Program-made: the position numbers and the translations under genes
The notes under the pieces: model-generated
What the model saw: the letters and a program-made list of their open reading frames with translations, nothing else
What the model was told of the DNA's origin: nothing
Database searches by the model: none
NCBI RefSeq assembly: GCF_003992595.1
Contig: NZ_RZNA01000052.1
Span: 299,161 to 363,160 of the forward strand
DNA length: 64,000 nt
From: Flagellimonas oceanensis
GTDB taxonomy: Bacteria; Bacteroidota; Bacteroidia; Flavobacteriales; Flavobacteriaceae
Direction: 5' to 3'
Part shown: piece by piece, positions 15,424-23,643 of the stretch
Layout of the letters: each line of letters opens with the position of its first letter
Position numbering within the stretch: position 1 is the first letter of the stretch

Positions 15424-15708
15424 ATGCGGAACCCTTTAAAACTTAGGAAAAACAAGAGCTTCGATTACTCCCCTAGATATTACAAGGGAGAGGGGAATCC
15501 TTATAAAATTGAACACAAACTAGATCAATTTAGGACTACAGCGCATTCTAATAAAGGGCTTAAGAACAAGATTACCTCGGCGATGGATGATCTTCAGACC
15601 GAAGGCGATAAAAATTTAAAACTCCGTTTTTGGATTATCGTGGCTGTTTTGGTGCTGCTGTTCCTGTTTATCATCGATTTTGATTTATCAATATTCCTGA
15701 ATCCATAA
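15424..15708 (+). CDS. Small single-pass membrane protein (often mislabelled riboflavin synthase subunit beta)
   Basis: The protein has 94 residues: a basic N-terminal half (MRNPLKLRKNKSFDYSPRYY, KGEGNPYKIEHKLDQFR) and one membrane helix near the C-terminus (FWIIVAVLVLLFLFIIDF), ending in LSIFLNP. There is no similarity to lumazine or riboflavin synthase in the sequence. That label is common in Flavobacteriaceae annotations, in my recollection, and probably spread from its position after ribH. The stop overlaps the mutL ATG by one base (TAATG), so it is translated together with mutL. Function unknown. Being a basic, tail-anchored-like protein with its bulk in the cytoplasm, it may organise something at the membrane; that is a guess. 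Confidence 0.8.
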   Translation: MRNPLKLRKNKSFDYSPRYYKGEGNPYKIEHKLDQFRTTAHSNKGLKNKITSAMDDLQTEGDKNLKLRFWIIVAVLVLLFLFIIDFDLSIFLNP

Positions 15709-17558
15709 TGGCGGACATCATTAAACTTTTACCAGACCATGTCGCTAATCAGATAGCAGCAGGGGAGGTGGTCCAACGGCCCGCTTCCGTAGTAAAGGAA
15801 CTGATGGAAAATGCCATCGATGCAGGTGCTAGTTCCATAAAGTTGATCATTAAGGATGGGGGCAAAACCCTAATCCAAGTGGTCGACGATGGCGTGGGCA
15901 TGAGCGAAACGGATGCTCGTTTGTCCTTTGAACGTCATGCCACCTCCAAAATATCATCCGCACAAGACCTGTTCAATTTGGAAACCAAAGGTTTCCGTGG
16001 AGAGGCTTTGGCCTCCATTGCGGCCATTGCCCATGTGGACATGCAAACGCGCACGGCAGACAACGAGGTAGGGACCCATTTAAAAATTGAGGGAAGTAAA
16101 ATTGTATCCCAAGAAGTGGTGGCCACTCCAAAGGGAACTTCCATATCCGTAAAAAACCTATTCTTCAATATTCCTGCAAGACGTAATTTCTTAAAGTCCA
16201 ACCAAGTAGAGCTTCGCCATATCACCGACGAGTTTCATCGTGTGGCCATGGTGCATCCGAATATTGAGTTTCACTTTTACAACAATGGTTCGGAGATATT
16301 CAACCTGCCCAGTACAAAACACCGTCAACGAATTGTACACATTTTCGGGAGTAAAATGGAACACCGTCTGGTTCCGGTCAACGAAGAGACCGAAGTGGTA
16401 AAAATTTCTGGTTTTATCTGTAAGCCCGAGTTTGCCAAAAAAAGCAGGGGAGAGCAATTCTTTTTTGCCAATAACAGATATATCAAAAGTCCGTATTTGC
16501 ATCATGCCGTAGTTGCGGCCTTTGAAGGATTAATCAAATCGGATACCTATCCGGGCTATTTTCTGTTTTTGGATGTGGACCCATCCTCCATCGATATCAA
16601 TATTCATCCAACCAAAACCGAGGTGAAATTCGATGACGAAAATACGCTCTACGCTATTTTACGCTCCACGATAAAGCATAGCTTGGGCCAGTTCAATGTA
16701 GCTCCTGTGCTGGATTTTGACCATGACCCGAACTTGGACACCCCTTATTCCTACAAAGAGAAAGGGGCTGTAATCCCCAAGGTTACCGTGGATGCTACGT
16801 TTAACCCATTCGAAGAAACAGCAACCAAAAAAAGCGGTTCGAGCAGTAATTACCGTAAACAAAGCACAAAGGGTTGGGAAGATTTGTATGAAGGTCTTGG
16901 CAATCAGAATAATCAGCAGGAGTTTAGTAGTGTGGTCATTGAGTCCGAAAGCGAAGAACAGGGCACTTTGTATTCAGGCGAAGGAGTTGAAGAGCATTTG
17001 GCCAGTACGTTTCAATTACGGCGCAAATTTGTGGTGAGTACCGTTAAGTCGGGGATGTTGGTCATCCATCAAAATAGGGCCCACGAACGCATTCTTTTTG
17101 AAAAGTTTTTGGGAGAGATTACCGTAAAGGAAGGAGTGAGCCAGCAGCTGCTCTTTCCTTTGGAACTTACTTTCAACAAACAAGAACTGACCGTGCTCAA
17201 GGAAATACAAGAAAGCCTGACAAACATAGGTTTTGTATTTGAAAGCTTGGAGGAAGAAACTGTAAAAGTGACAGGCGTACCCATGATGGTTCCCGAAAGC
17301 GGGATTGGCACGGTATTGGATCGCTTGATTGCTGATTATATGGAAGGGTATGCCGATGGTTCTATTTCGCAGGCCGAAATGCTTGCCAAGGCACTGAGCA
17401 GGAACCTTGCCGTGAGAACTGGGGACGTTTTGGATTCGGAGTCACAGCTTATGTTGGTCAACAATCTTTTTGCATGCAAGGAACCTAACTTGAGCCCTTT
17501 TCAAAAAATAACATATACCATAATCTCCGAAGGGGATATTGATAAAAAATTCAACTAA
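15708..17558 (+). CDS. mutL: DNA mismatch repair protein MutL
   Basis: The protein has 616 residues. The N-terminal GHKL ATPase is complete: HVANQIAAGEVVQRPASV, ELMENAIDAGAS, VVDDGVGMS, and TKGFRGEALASI. The NPDG-like transducer region is followed by a variable low-complexity linker (about 340-430). The C-terminal dimerisation domain is present. Its region equivalent to the endonuclease motif DQHA(x)2E(x)4E reads HQNRAHERILFE (His454 onward), so the metal-binding Asp and His are not conserved, and the end lacks a CPHGRP-like motif. MutL couples MutS recognition to strand removal. The start overlaps the upstream small gene and the stop abuts the rhomboid ATG, so the group is one operon. Confidence 0.96.
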   Translation: MADIIKLLPDHVANQIAAGEVVQRPASVVKELMENAIDAGASSIKLIIKDGGKTLIQVVDDGVGMSETDARLSFERHATSKISSAQDLFNLETKGFRGEALASIAAIAHVDMQTRTADNEVGTHLKIEGSKIVSQEVVATPKGTSISVKNLFFNIPARRNFLKSNQVELRHITDEFHRVAMVHPNIEFHFYNNGSEIFNLPSTKHRQRIVHIFGSKMEHRLVPVNEETEVVKISGFICKPEFAKKSRGEQFFFANNRYIKSPYLHHAVVAAFEGLIKSDTYPGYFLFLDVDPSSIDINIHPTKTEVKFDDENTLYAILRSTIKHSLGQFNVAPVLDFDHDPNLDTPYSYKEKGAVIPKVTVDATFNPFEETATKKSGSSSNYRKQSTKGWEDLYEGLGNQNNQQEFSSVVIESESEEQGTLYSGEGVEEHLASTFQLRRKFVVSTVKSGMLVIHQNRAHERILFEKFLGEITVKEGVSQQLLFPLELTFNKQELTVLKEIQESLTNIGFVFESLEEETVKVTGVPMMVPESGIGTVLDRLIADYMEGYADGSISQAEMLAKALSRNLAVRTGDVLDSESQLMLVNNLFACKEPNLSPFQKITYTIISEGDIDKKFN

Positions 17559-18293
17559 ATGGGTAGAATGACCGAGGCAGTAAAGCATATATTGATCATT
17601 AACGTGATCTTGTTTTTTGCCACACAATTATATGGAGATCAAATGTACCAGTGGATGTCGCTCTGGTTTCCCAAAAATCCAAATTTCGAATGGTGGCAGG
17701 TCGTTTCCCATATGTTTATGCATGGGAATTTCATGCATATTCTGTTCAATATGTATGCCTTATGGGCCTTTGGTACGCCATTGGAACGTATTTGGGGAAA
17801 GAACAAATTCCTATTTTTCTACTTTTCTGCAGGTTTAGGGTCGGCTGCCTTGCATACAGGTGTCAATTATTTTCTTTTCAACGAAGGAATGAGTGCTTTG
17901 GAAGGAGCAGGTATTGCCCGTACGCAGGTTTTGGATATTTTGGCGAATGGACAGTATAGTCCCGGTTGGTACGATATTGCAGGAAAAGGAACAATAGACA
18001 GTATGTTGACGGCATTTAATACCCCTGCGGTAGGAGCATCCGGAGCTATCTATGGTATTTTGGTGGCTTTTGCCTTTATGTATTCGGAAGCGAAATTGAT
18101 GCTCATATTTTTGCCCGTACCCATTAAGGCGAAGTATTTTGTGCCCATTTTAATTGCGGTGGATTTGATTTTTGGAATTGGAAACGTGAATACAGGAGTG
18201 GCACATTTTGCGCACATCGGTGGGGCATTGATTGGATTTATAATGATGTGGTACTGGAAAAAGAACCAGTTTAACAATAATCGGTGGGATTAA
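17559..18293 (+). CDS. Rhomboid-family intramembrane serine protease (first of a tandem pair)
   Basis: The 244-residue protein has about six membrane helices. The catalytic dyad is visible as Ser161 in AVGASGAIYGI and His219 in AHFAHIGGALIG. Other rhomboid features are the loop WWQVVSHMFMHGNFMHILFNM (HxxxHxxxN) and ERIWGKNKFLFFYF. A long insertion of about 45 residues (NEGMSALEGAGIART to KGTIDSMLTAFN) separates helices 3 and 4. The start directly follows the mutL stop. Rhomboids cut single-span membrane substrates inside the inner membrane; the substrate here is unknown. Confidence 0.93.
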   Translation: MGRMTEAVKHILIINVILFFATQLYGDQMYQWMSLWFPKNPNFEWWQVVSHMFMHGNFMHILFNMYALWAFGTPLERIWGKNKFLFFYFSAGLGSAALHTGVNYFLFNEGMSALEGAGIARTQVLDILANGQYSPGWYDIAGKGTIDSMLTAFNTPAVGASGAIYGILVAFAFMYSEAKLMLIFLPVPIKAKYFVPILIAVDLIFGIGNVNTGVAHFAHIGGALIGFIMMWYWKKNQFNNNRWD

Positions 18294-18296
18294 TTT

Positions 18297-19160
18297 ATGA
18301 TGAACGGAGGACTTCGATATCAATTTGAACGGCTTAGTGTCGCTGAAAAACTGATTGCCATCAATGTGCTTATTTTTTTGATTGATGGACTCTCTGGGGC
18401 ATTGTTCGGAAAGTCGTTTTCCCGTTGGTTCCATTTGCCCAAGGATTTTTTTGAGTTTCTGGCCCAACCATGGTCGTTGGTTACCTATTCGTTTTTCCAT
18501 GCAGGATTCGGCCATATTTTCTGGAATATGCTGGTGCTTTACTTTGCGAGTAGAATATTCTTAAACCTTTTTGATTCCCAACGGTTCATCAACGTTTACT
18601 TTTTAGGGTTGATGTTGGGTGGACTGGTGTTTTTGCTCAGCTATAACATATTCCCAACTTTGGTCAACTCCAATACAGCCTTGATTGGGGCATCCGCTGG
18701 AGTGAATGCGGTGCTCATTTTTGTTTGCACCTATATCCCCAACCAAGAAGTTCGAGTGATTTTCTTCAATATAAAACTGTGGTATATTGGGGTTGCTTTG
18801 GTGGTAAAGGATTTAGTGCTGATAGGTATGGGAGACAATATCGGAGGAGGTATGGCGCACTTGGGCGGTGCCTTTTTAGGATATATGTACGCCCGTCAGT
18901 TGTTTAAAGGCAATGATATTGGTTCGGGCTTCACTAAATTAAGAAATGCCATTGTGGACCTTTTCAAACCCAAGGAAAAAAAGGCTCCAATGAAAACGGT
19001 CTACAAGAAAAAAGCTGCCTCGAACAGTAAAGCGGATTATGATAAACAGGCCAAACAAAAACGCATAGACACCATTTTGGATAAAATCAGTAAATCTGGT
19101 TATGAGAGCTTGTCCAAAGAGGAAAAGGACTTTTTGTTTAAGGCGGGTAAGGAAGACTAG
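18297..19160 (+). CDS. Rhomboid-family intramembrane serine protease with C-terminal cytoplasmic domain
   Basis: The protein has 287 residues. The membrane domain shows SLVTYSFFHAGFGHIFWNM, Ser133 in IGASAGVNAVL and His188 in GGGMAHLGGAFLGY. After about residue 200 comes a hydrophilic tail, basic in the middle (KPKEKKAPMKTVYKKKAASN), ending in a helical KRIDTILDKISKSGYESLSKEEKDFL module. That final module (DUF6576-like) is common after Bacteroidota rhomboids and could recognise substrates or partners. The gene follows the first rhomboid by 3 bp, and the two paralogues differ strongly in loops and tail, so they are probably not redundant. Confidence 0.93.
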   Translation: MMNGGLRYQFERLSVAEKLIAINVLIFLIDGLSGALFGKSFSRWFHLPKDFFEFLAQPWSLVTYSFFHAGFGHIFWNMLVLYFASRIFLNLFDSQRFINVYFLGLMLGGLVFLLSYNIFPTLVNSNTALIGASAGVNAVLIFVCTYIPNQEVRVIFFNIKLWYIGVALVVKDLVLIGMGDNIGGGMAHLGGAFLGYMYARQLFKGNDIGSGFTKLRNAIVDLFKPKEKKAPMKTVYKKKAASNSKADYDKQAKQKRIDTILDKISKSGYESLSKEEKDFLFKAGKED

Positions 19161-19163
19161 AAA

Positions 19164-20204
19164 GTGAAAAAATCGACCTCGACATGGGACAAGATGGTTT
19201 TTGCCGTTAATATATTGGCTGCATTCCTGCTGATTCTCACAGGGGTGATTTCATATGTGCCGTTCCGGTTTCTTTCTACTCTTTCCGTTTTGAGCCTCGT
19301 GGTACCTTTCCTATTTGCATTGAACATCGTTTTCCTGCTGTATTGGCTATTAAGGTTCAAAAGGAAATTCTTATTGTCATTTACTGCGATTCTTTTAGGG
19401 TATTTGATGTTTGGACCCTTCTATGGTTTTGATGGTAGTGATGAACCAGAAGAAAAGAGCATATCCGATTTGAAAATTATGTCCTATAATGCTTGGGGGT
19501 TTAATAAAAACGGATGGATAAAAAAACCAGGGGTTGGGGACAGTATAGTGGAATTAATAAAATCTCAAGACCCTTCTATCCTTTGCATACAGGAACATAA
19601 CAGGATACGTTATAGACAATTCCAACAGTATCCTTACCGAAGTGAGACCCCATATTCAGTGCCAAGGACAATACAGGCCATATTCTCCAAATACCCCATT
19701 GTTGGTAATGGATCTTTGGATTTCCCAGGAACAATCAACAATGTTATCTATGCTGATATTGTTTTTAAAAATGATACGCTTAGGGTTTATAATGTCCATT
19801 TACAGTCCTTTAATATTGTGCCGAGCACGGATAATTTTTCAGATGGCGAAAAATCAGAAAGAACCTATAAAAGATTGGTCGGTACTTTTTCCATACAATT
19901 GGAACAAGCTGAAATCTTAAAAGATCATTTGGAAAAAAGTCCGTACACTAACATTGTTTGTGGCGATTTTAACAACACGCAATTTTCCAATGTCTATAAA
20001 ATTGTAAAAGGAGATTTGCAGGATACTTTTCTAGAAGAGGGCACTGGTTTTGGAAGAACATATGATCTCTGGAAAATCCCCCTGCGCATTGATTATATCT
20101 TAGCTGACCCAAAGTTTGAAGTATTGTCCCATCAAAATTTTGATGAACGCCTGTCCGATCACTATCCGGTAATGGCTACATTACGCTTGAATTCACATCA
20201 GTAA
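19164..20204 (+). CDS. Endonuclease/exonuclease/phosphatase-family membrane protein
   Basis: The protein has 346 residues from a GTG start 3 bp after the rhomboid stop. AAGGA lies about 10 bases upstream of it, and the next ATG would clip the start of the first membrane helix. Three hydrophobic segments occupy residues about 12-95, followed by an EEP catalytic domain: LKIMSYNAWGFN, ILCIQEHNRIR, YNVHLQSFNI, NIVCGDFNNTQFS, IDYILADPKFE and DERLSDHYPVMATL. These are the Asn, Glu, Asp-x-Asn and Ser-Asp-His blocks of the DNase I/inositol phosphatase fold. Membrane anchoring suggests action on extracytoplasmic nucleic acid or on phospholipid or phosphoester substrates. Its 3' end overlaps the converging DUF6122 gene by 12 bp. 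The substrate cannot be assigned. Confidence 0.9.
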   Translation: MKKSTSTWDKMVFAVNILAAFLLILTGVISYVPFRFLSTLSVLSLVVPFLFALNIVFLLYWLLRFKRKFLLSFTAILLGYLMFGPFYGFDGSDEPEEKSISDLKIMSYNAWGFNKNGWIKKPGVGDSIVELIKSQDPSILCIQEHNRIRYRQFQQYPYRSETPYSVPRTIQAIFSKYPIVGNGSLDFPGTINNVIYADIVFKNDTLRVYNVHLQSFNIVPSTDNFSDGEKSERTYKRLVGTFSIQLEQAEILKDHLEKSPYTNIVCGDFNNTQFSNVYKIVKGDLQDTFLEEGTGFGRTYDLWKIPLRIDYILADPKFEVLSHQNFDERLSDHYPVMATLRLNSHQ

Positions 20205-20501
20205 ACAATCCAAGATGTCCGCAAAAATGTGGATGATCAAGGCGAACCCGATTACCCGTGTCGTTTTAAAAAAAGGTAATACACAATAAAAGGCAATCGC
20301 CCAATAGCTATGGAGTGCATGAAATCCAACACTGCACCGATTTGGGTCGTAGAGTGGTGTGGCCCATAGATGGTCTATGTCGATGATGATTCCGGCCAAC
20401 AGTATGAGCGCCACTTTGATGCTTTTATCCTTAAAGAACCAAAAGGCTATCAAAATAGGAACCAAAAAATGTATGCCGTAATGGAGTAGGTGCCTAAGCA
20501 T
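20193..20501 (-). CDS. DUF6122 family small integral membrane protein
   Basis: This 102-residue protein has three or four membrane segments: MLRHLLHYGIHFLVPILIAFWFF, then VALILLAGIIIDIDHLWATPLY, AIAFYCVLPFFK and VIGFALIIHIFADILDCLLM. Polar residues are conserved inside membrane parts (GIHF, DIDHLW, HALHSYWA, HIFADILD). Such patterns are found in small metal-dependent hydrolase-like membrane families, so a metal site is possible. DUF6122 is assigned by recognition. It is the last gene of the parA-to-wbqC operon, overlapping wbqC by 8 bp, and its end overlaps the converging gene by 12 bp. Function unknown. Confidence 0.75.
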   Translation of the reverse strand: MLRHLLHYGIHFLVPILIAFWFFKDKSIKVALILLAGIIIDIDHLWATPLYDPNRCSVGFHALHSYWAIAFYCVLPFFKTTRVIGFALIIHIFADILDCLLM

Positions 20502-21126
20502 GTTTTAAATCCAAAGATAGGCTTTTCAGATAGTTGAGTGTGTTGGTACCTTCGTTGAACAATAGGTCCAATACACTTAAATTGGGTATAAACCCGTGTC
20601 TTTCCTCAAAAACCTGCACATAAGGTGGGCTATTCCAATCCTTTTCTTTTTTGGCCTCCACCAGAAAGCGGGCGTCAAAATAGTGGGTCGGCTCAACTTC
20701 GTATGTCTCGGTTTTTTGGGTTGGAATTTCTATTCCAATACAATCGGCGACGGCTTTAATGGTTTTTAAATTGAAGTCAAATAAGGAATCATCGTCTCCT
20801 TCGTACAGCGGTCTAAGTTCATACTCATAAAACTCAAAAAAGGGAGAGGTGCGATATGCTGTTTCCAAGGTGCGCCAATGCTCTTTTTTCCAATTATAAC
20901 TGTTCTCTGTGGATACATCGGCATATTTTTGACGCCCTTCGTTGCCTCCCACATGTTTTATGGGAATGTTGAGCATGTGCTTGCCTTTATCCGTTGAAAT
21001 ATAACAGCGGTTTCGGTAGGTCTGCTTCTGAAAATTATCTTTAGCCTCCCAGATTACCTCATGCTGGACAATGGCCGCAAAAGTGGGAATACTTGGAAAA
21101 TATGTTGGATGGGTAAGAATTTTCAA
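20494..21126 (-). CDS. WbqC-like family protein
   Basis: The protein has 210 residues starting at a TTG. An in-frame stop lies five codons upstream with no ATG between, and the N-terminus MKILTHPTYFPSIPTFAAIV aligns with the family start. Conserved parts are NFQKQTYRNRCYIS, LNIPIKHVGG, WKKEHWRTLETAYRTSPFFEFYE and HGFIPNLSVLDLLFNEG. WbqC-like proteins occur in O-antigen and glycan loci and also in Bacteroidota housekeeping operons; no biochemical activity is firmly established to my knowledge. It is the sixth gene of the parA operon, 23 bp after lepB. Confidence 0.88.
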   Translation of the reverse strand: MKILTHPTYFPSIPTFAAIVQHEVIWEAKDNFQKQTYRNRCYISTDKGKHMLNIPIKHVGGNEGRQKYADVSTENSYNWKKEHWRTLETAYRTSPFFEFYEYELRPLYEGDDDSLFDFNLKTIKAVADCIGIEIPTQKTETYEVEPTHYFDARFLVEAKKEKDWNSPPYVQVFEERHGFIPNLSVLDLLFNEGTNTLNYLKSLSLDLKHA

Positions 21127-21149
21127 AGAACAAACTGATTAAAAATTAC

Positions 21150-22889
21150 CTATGCTTTCTTCTTCTTTCGCTTTCGGAAGAAGTCAAAAATGAACCAAGC
21201 GGCCAAGAGGGCGATGAAGTACCAGAAATAAGATACGGGTTCGCCGCTTCCTCCAACGGTAGTGAATACGCGGTCCCAACGTACCCTCCAATTGGCGATA
21301 CCTTGCCTAAAGTTGTCAAAACTCATCCAAAGGAACACGGGTTTCCCCACAATATGGTCAGCGGGCACATAACCCCAAGTCCTACTATCTTCAGAGTGGT
21401 CGCGATTGTCCCCCATCATCCAATAATAGTCCTGTTTAAAGGTATACGAATCAGCTTCTTTCCCATTTATGAGCACTTTGTTGCCGGTAATCTTCACATC
21501 GTTGTATTCATAATCCCGAATGATTTTTTTGTACAACGGAATGGTTCTGGAATTGATTTCAACAGTGGTTCCTTCCTTGGGAATATAGATCGGTCCAAAG
21601 TTATCATTGTTCCAAGGGTATAAATCGGGCTTTTGTGGAAAAGCTCCGCCATACATTCCTTTAGGTTCTATGGTCTGTACCACGGAATCAATAGCGGGAT
21701 TATTTCTGAGTGCCGAGACCATTTCATGGGTTAAGTTGGCCATACGGGAGCGAGGCTTTTCCTCAGTCAAAGAAAGTCGTAATTGACGGATGACATCAGT
21801 TGGGATGCCATTTTCCTGCGTATACAATTCAATTTTTCCATCCTCGGTGGGTCTTCCCCCAGAAATAAAAGGTGCTAATGCATTATATTGGGCTTCGCTG
21901 ATATTGGTTGCAATATATTTGCGAACATAATCGGATGCGTCAACTTCTTCCAAAAATCTACTGGAAACCCCATTTTTTGCATATATATCATACACATACA
22001 TCGGCTTTGCCCTGTCAGACAGTTGAAGTTCCTCGCCATTGATGTAGACATAGCCGTTGATGACTTCCAAGGAATCCCCGGGTGTGCCCACACACCGTTT
22101 TACGTAATTGGATTTTTTGTCAATCGGTTTTATTACGGCCTTTTGCGCTTTAAAAAACTGATACAGAGTATCTGCAGGCAGGCTGAAGACCACAATATCA
22201 TTTTTCTTGACTTTCTCAAACCCAGGCAATCGCATATAGGGCAATTGCAGTTTGTTGATCCAAGAAGTCTTGTAGGTTTCAGGGTCAACATCGGCCAAAT
22301 AGGACCTTGTTTTAAGAACAGGAAGCGTATCGTGGACCATTGGTGCGGCCAAAGTGGTCATAGGAACCCGGGCGCCGTAGTGAAACTTGCTTACAAACAG
22401 GAAATCGCCTACCCGTAGGGTGCGCTCAAGGGATCCAGTGGGAATTACATATGGCTGAATGAAATAGGTGTGGACAAAGGTCGCGGCCACAATGGCGAAT
22501 ACAATGGAACTAACCCATTCGCCCAATCCAGTATTTGGTTTAAGGCTGCGGTCTTCAATATATTGAACATCTTCAGCGTAATTGATGTAATAGATATAAA
22601 AACCAAGGGTAAGGATGACCAACCAAGTGTCCACAAGGGAATTTTTTCCAAAACTTCGGATGGTTTCCACCCAAACCACTGGGAACATCAATAAATTGAT
22701 AATGGGAATAAACAATAAAATAACCCACCACCATGGTCTATTGATGATTTTCATCAAAACGATACCATTGTAAACGGGTATGGCAGCTTCCCATGCTTTT
22801 CTGCCCGCCTTAACGTAGAGTTTCCAAGTTCCCAAGAAATGGATGACCTGAATGATCAGGATGAAGATAATCCATTGAATACCGTCCAT
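21150..22889 (-). CDS. lepB: Signal peptidase I, long Bacteroidota form
   Basis: The protein has 579 residues, almost twice the E. coli enzyme. Three N-terminal hydrophobic segments within about 1-100 precede the anchor helix and the catalytic Ser153 in VIPTGSLERTL. The general base is Lys264 in NYVKRCVGTPGDSLEV. A large insertion of about 200 residues separates box D from box E (MGDNRDHSEDSRTWGYVP, about residue 505), and a C-terminal helix (VSYFWYFIALLAAWFIF) ends in a poly-basic tail. It removes signal peptides from Sec-exported proteins at the periplasmic face. It is fifth in the parA operon, after dapB. The insertion is usual in this phylum. Confidence 0.95.
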   Translation of the reverse strand: MDGIQWIIFILIIQVIHFLGTWKLYVKAGRKAWEAAIPVYNGIVLMKIINRPWWWVILLFIPIINLLMFPVVWVETIRSFGKNSLVDTWLVILTLGFYIYYINYAEDVQYIEDRSLKPNTGLGEWVSSIVFAIVAATFVHTYFIQPYVIPTGSLERTLRVGDFLFVSKFHYGARVPMTTLAAPMVHDTLPVLKTRSYLADVDPETYKTSWINKLQLPYMRLPGFEKVKKNDIVVFSLPADTLYQFFKAQKAVIKPIDKKSNYVKRCVGTPGDSLEVINGYVYINGEELQLSDRAKPMYVYDIYAKNGVSSRFLEEVDASDYVRKYIATNISEAQYNALAPFISGGRPTEDGKIELYTQENGIPTDVIRQLRLSLTEEKPRSRMANLTHEMVSALRNNPAIDSVVQTIEPKGMYGGAFPQKPDLYPWNNDNFGPIYIPKEGTTVEINSRTIPLYKKIIRDYEYNDVKITGNKVLINGKEADSYTFKQDYYWMMGDNRDHSEDSRTWGYVPADHIVGKPVFLWMSFDNFRQGIANWRVRWDRVFTTVGGSGEPVSYFWYFIALLAAWFIFDFFRKRKKKKA

Positions 22890-22938
22890 ATAAAAAAGTT
22901 TCTTTGTTAGACTCTGGGTCTATGTTTCTGTTACGTTT

Positions 22939-23640
22939 TTAGCTAAGGTTTAACACATCCTTCATGGAAAAGACGCCGGTTTTCCCCTGTATCCATTCCG
23001 ATGCGATCACTGCCCCAAGTGCAAAACCTTCCCTGTTATGTGCTTCGTGTTTTATTTCGATGGTGTCCACGGAACTCTTGTAGGCAATGCTGTGGGTACC
23101 GGGAACCATGCCTTCCCTTACGGAATTTATGGAAATTGTTTTATCGCCAGATTCATCCAACTTCCAGTCTTGATAGGAAGTGTTTTCAATAATGTCTTCG
23201 GCCAAAGTAATGGCCGTTCCGCTCGGGGCATCCAATTTTTGGGTGTGATGTATCTCCTCCATGGAAACCTTATATTGATCTAATTCACCCATCATTTTGG
23301 CAAGATGTTTATTGAGCTCAAAAAAGATATTCACGCCCAAACTAAAGTTGGAGGCATAGATAAATGCACTTTTATGCTCGTCACAAATTTTGATAGCTTC
23401 TTCAAACCTATCCAACCAACCTGTAGTGCCACTGATCACGGGCACATTGTTCTTAAAGCAATTGGTGATATTGTCAAAAGCAGCTTCGGGTGTGCTAAAA
23501 TCAATGGCAACATCCATTGAATCATAATTTACGTCTTGCGAGGGGTCGTCAATCTTCGCTACTATGGAATGGCCTCTATCCTGAGCAATTTGCTCGATCA
23601 TCTTTCCCATTTTGCCATATCCAAACAGACCAATCTTCAT
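22939..23640 (-). CDS. dapB: 4-hydroxy-tetrahydrodipicolinate reductase
   Basis: The protein has 233 residues, slightly shorter than the E. coli enzyme (about 270), as is usual in Bacteroidota. It has the NAD(P)-binding start MKIGLFGYGKMGKMIEQIA, DVAIDFSTPEAA, SGTTGWLD and YASNFSLGVNIFFELNKHLA. The catalytic and substrate motif is EEIHHTQKLDAPSGTAITLAE. It reduces the dihydrodipicolinate precursor in the diaminopimelate/lysine pathway, feeding peptidoglycan cross-links. It lies 3 bp after the DUF5683 gene and 49 bp before lepB in the parA operon. Identification is secure. Confidence 0.97.
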   Translation of the reverse strand: MKIGLFGYGKMGKMIEQIAQDRGHSIVAKIDDPSQDVNYDSMDVAIDFSTPEAAFDNITNCFKNNVPVISGTTGWLDRFEEAIKICDEHKSAFIYASNFSLGVNIFFELNKHLAKMMGELDQYKVSMEEIHHTQKLDAPSGTAITLAEDIIENTSYQDWKLDESGDKTISINSVREGMVPGTHSIAYKSSVDTIEIKHEAHNREGFALGAVIASEWIQGKTGVFSMKDVLNLS

Positions 23641-23643
23641 ACA

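Noticed and set aside
15424..15708. Calling this gene riboflavin synthase subunit beta
   Set aside because: There is no sequence feature of any riboflavin enzyme; the true lumazine synthase is the preceding ribH gene.
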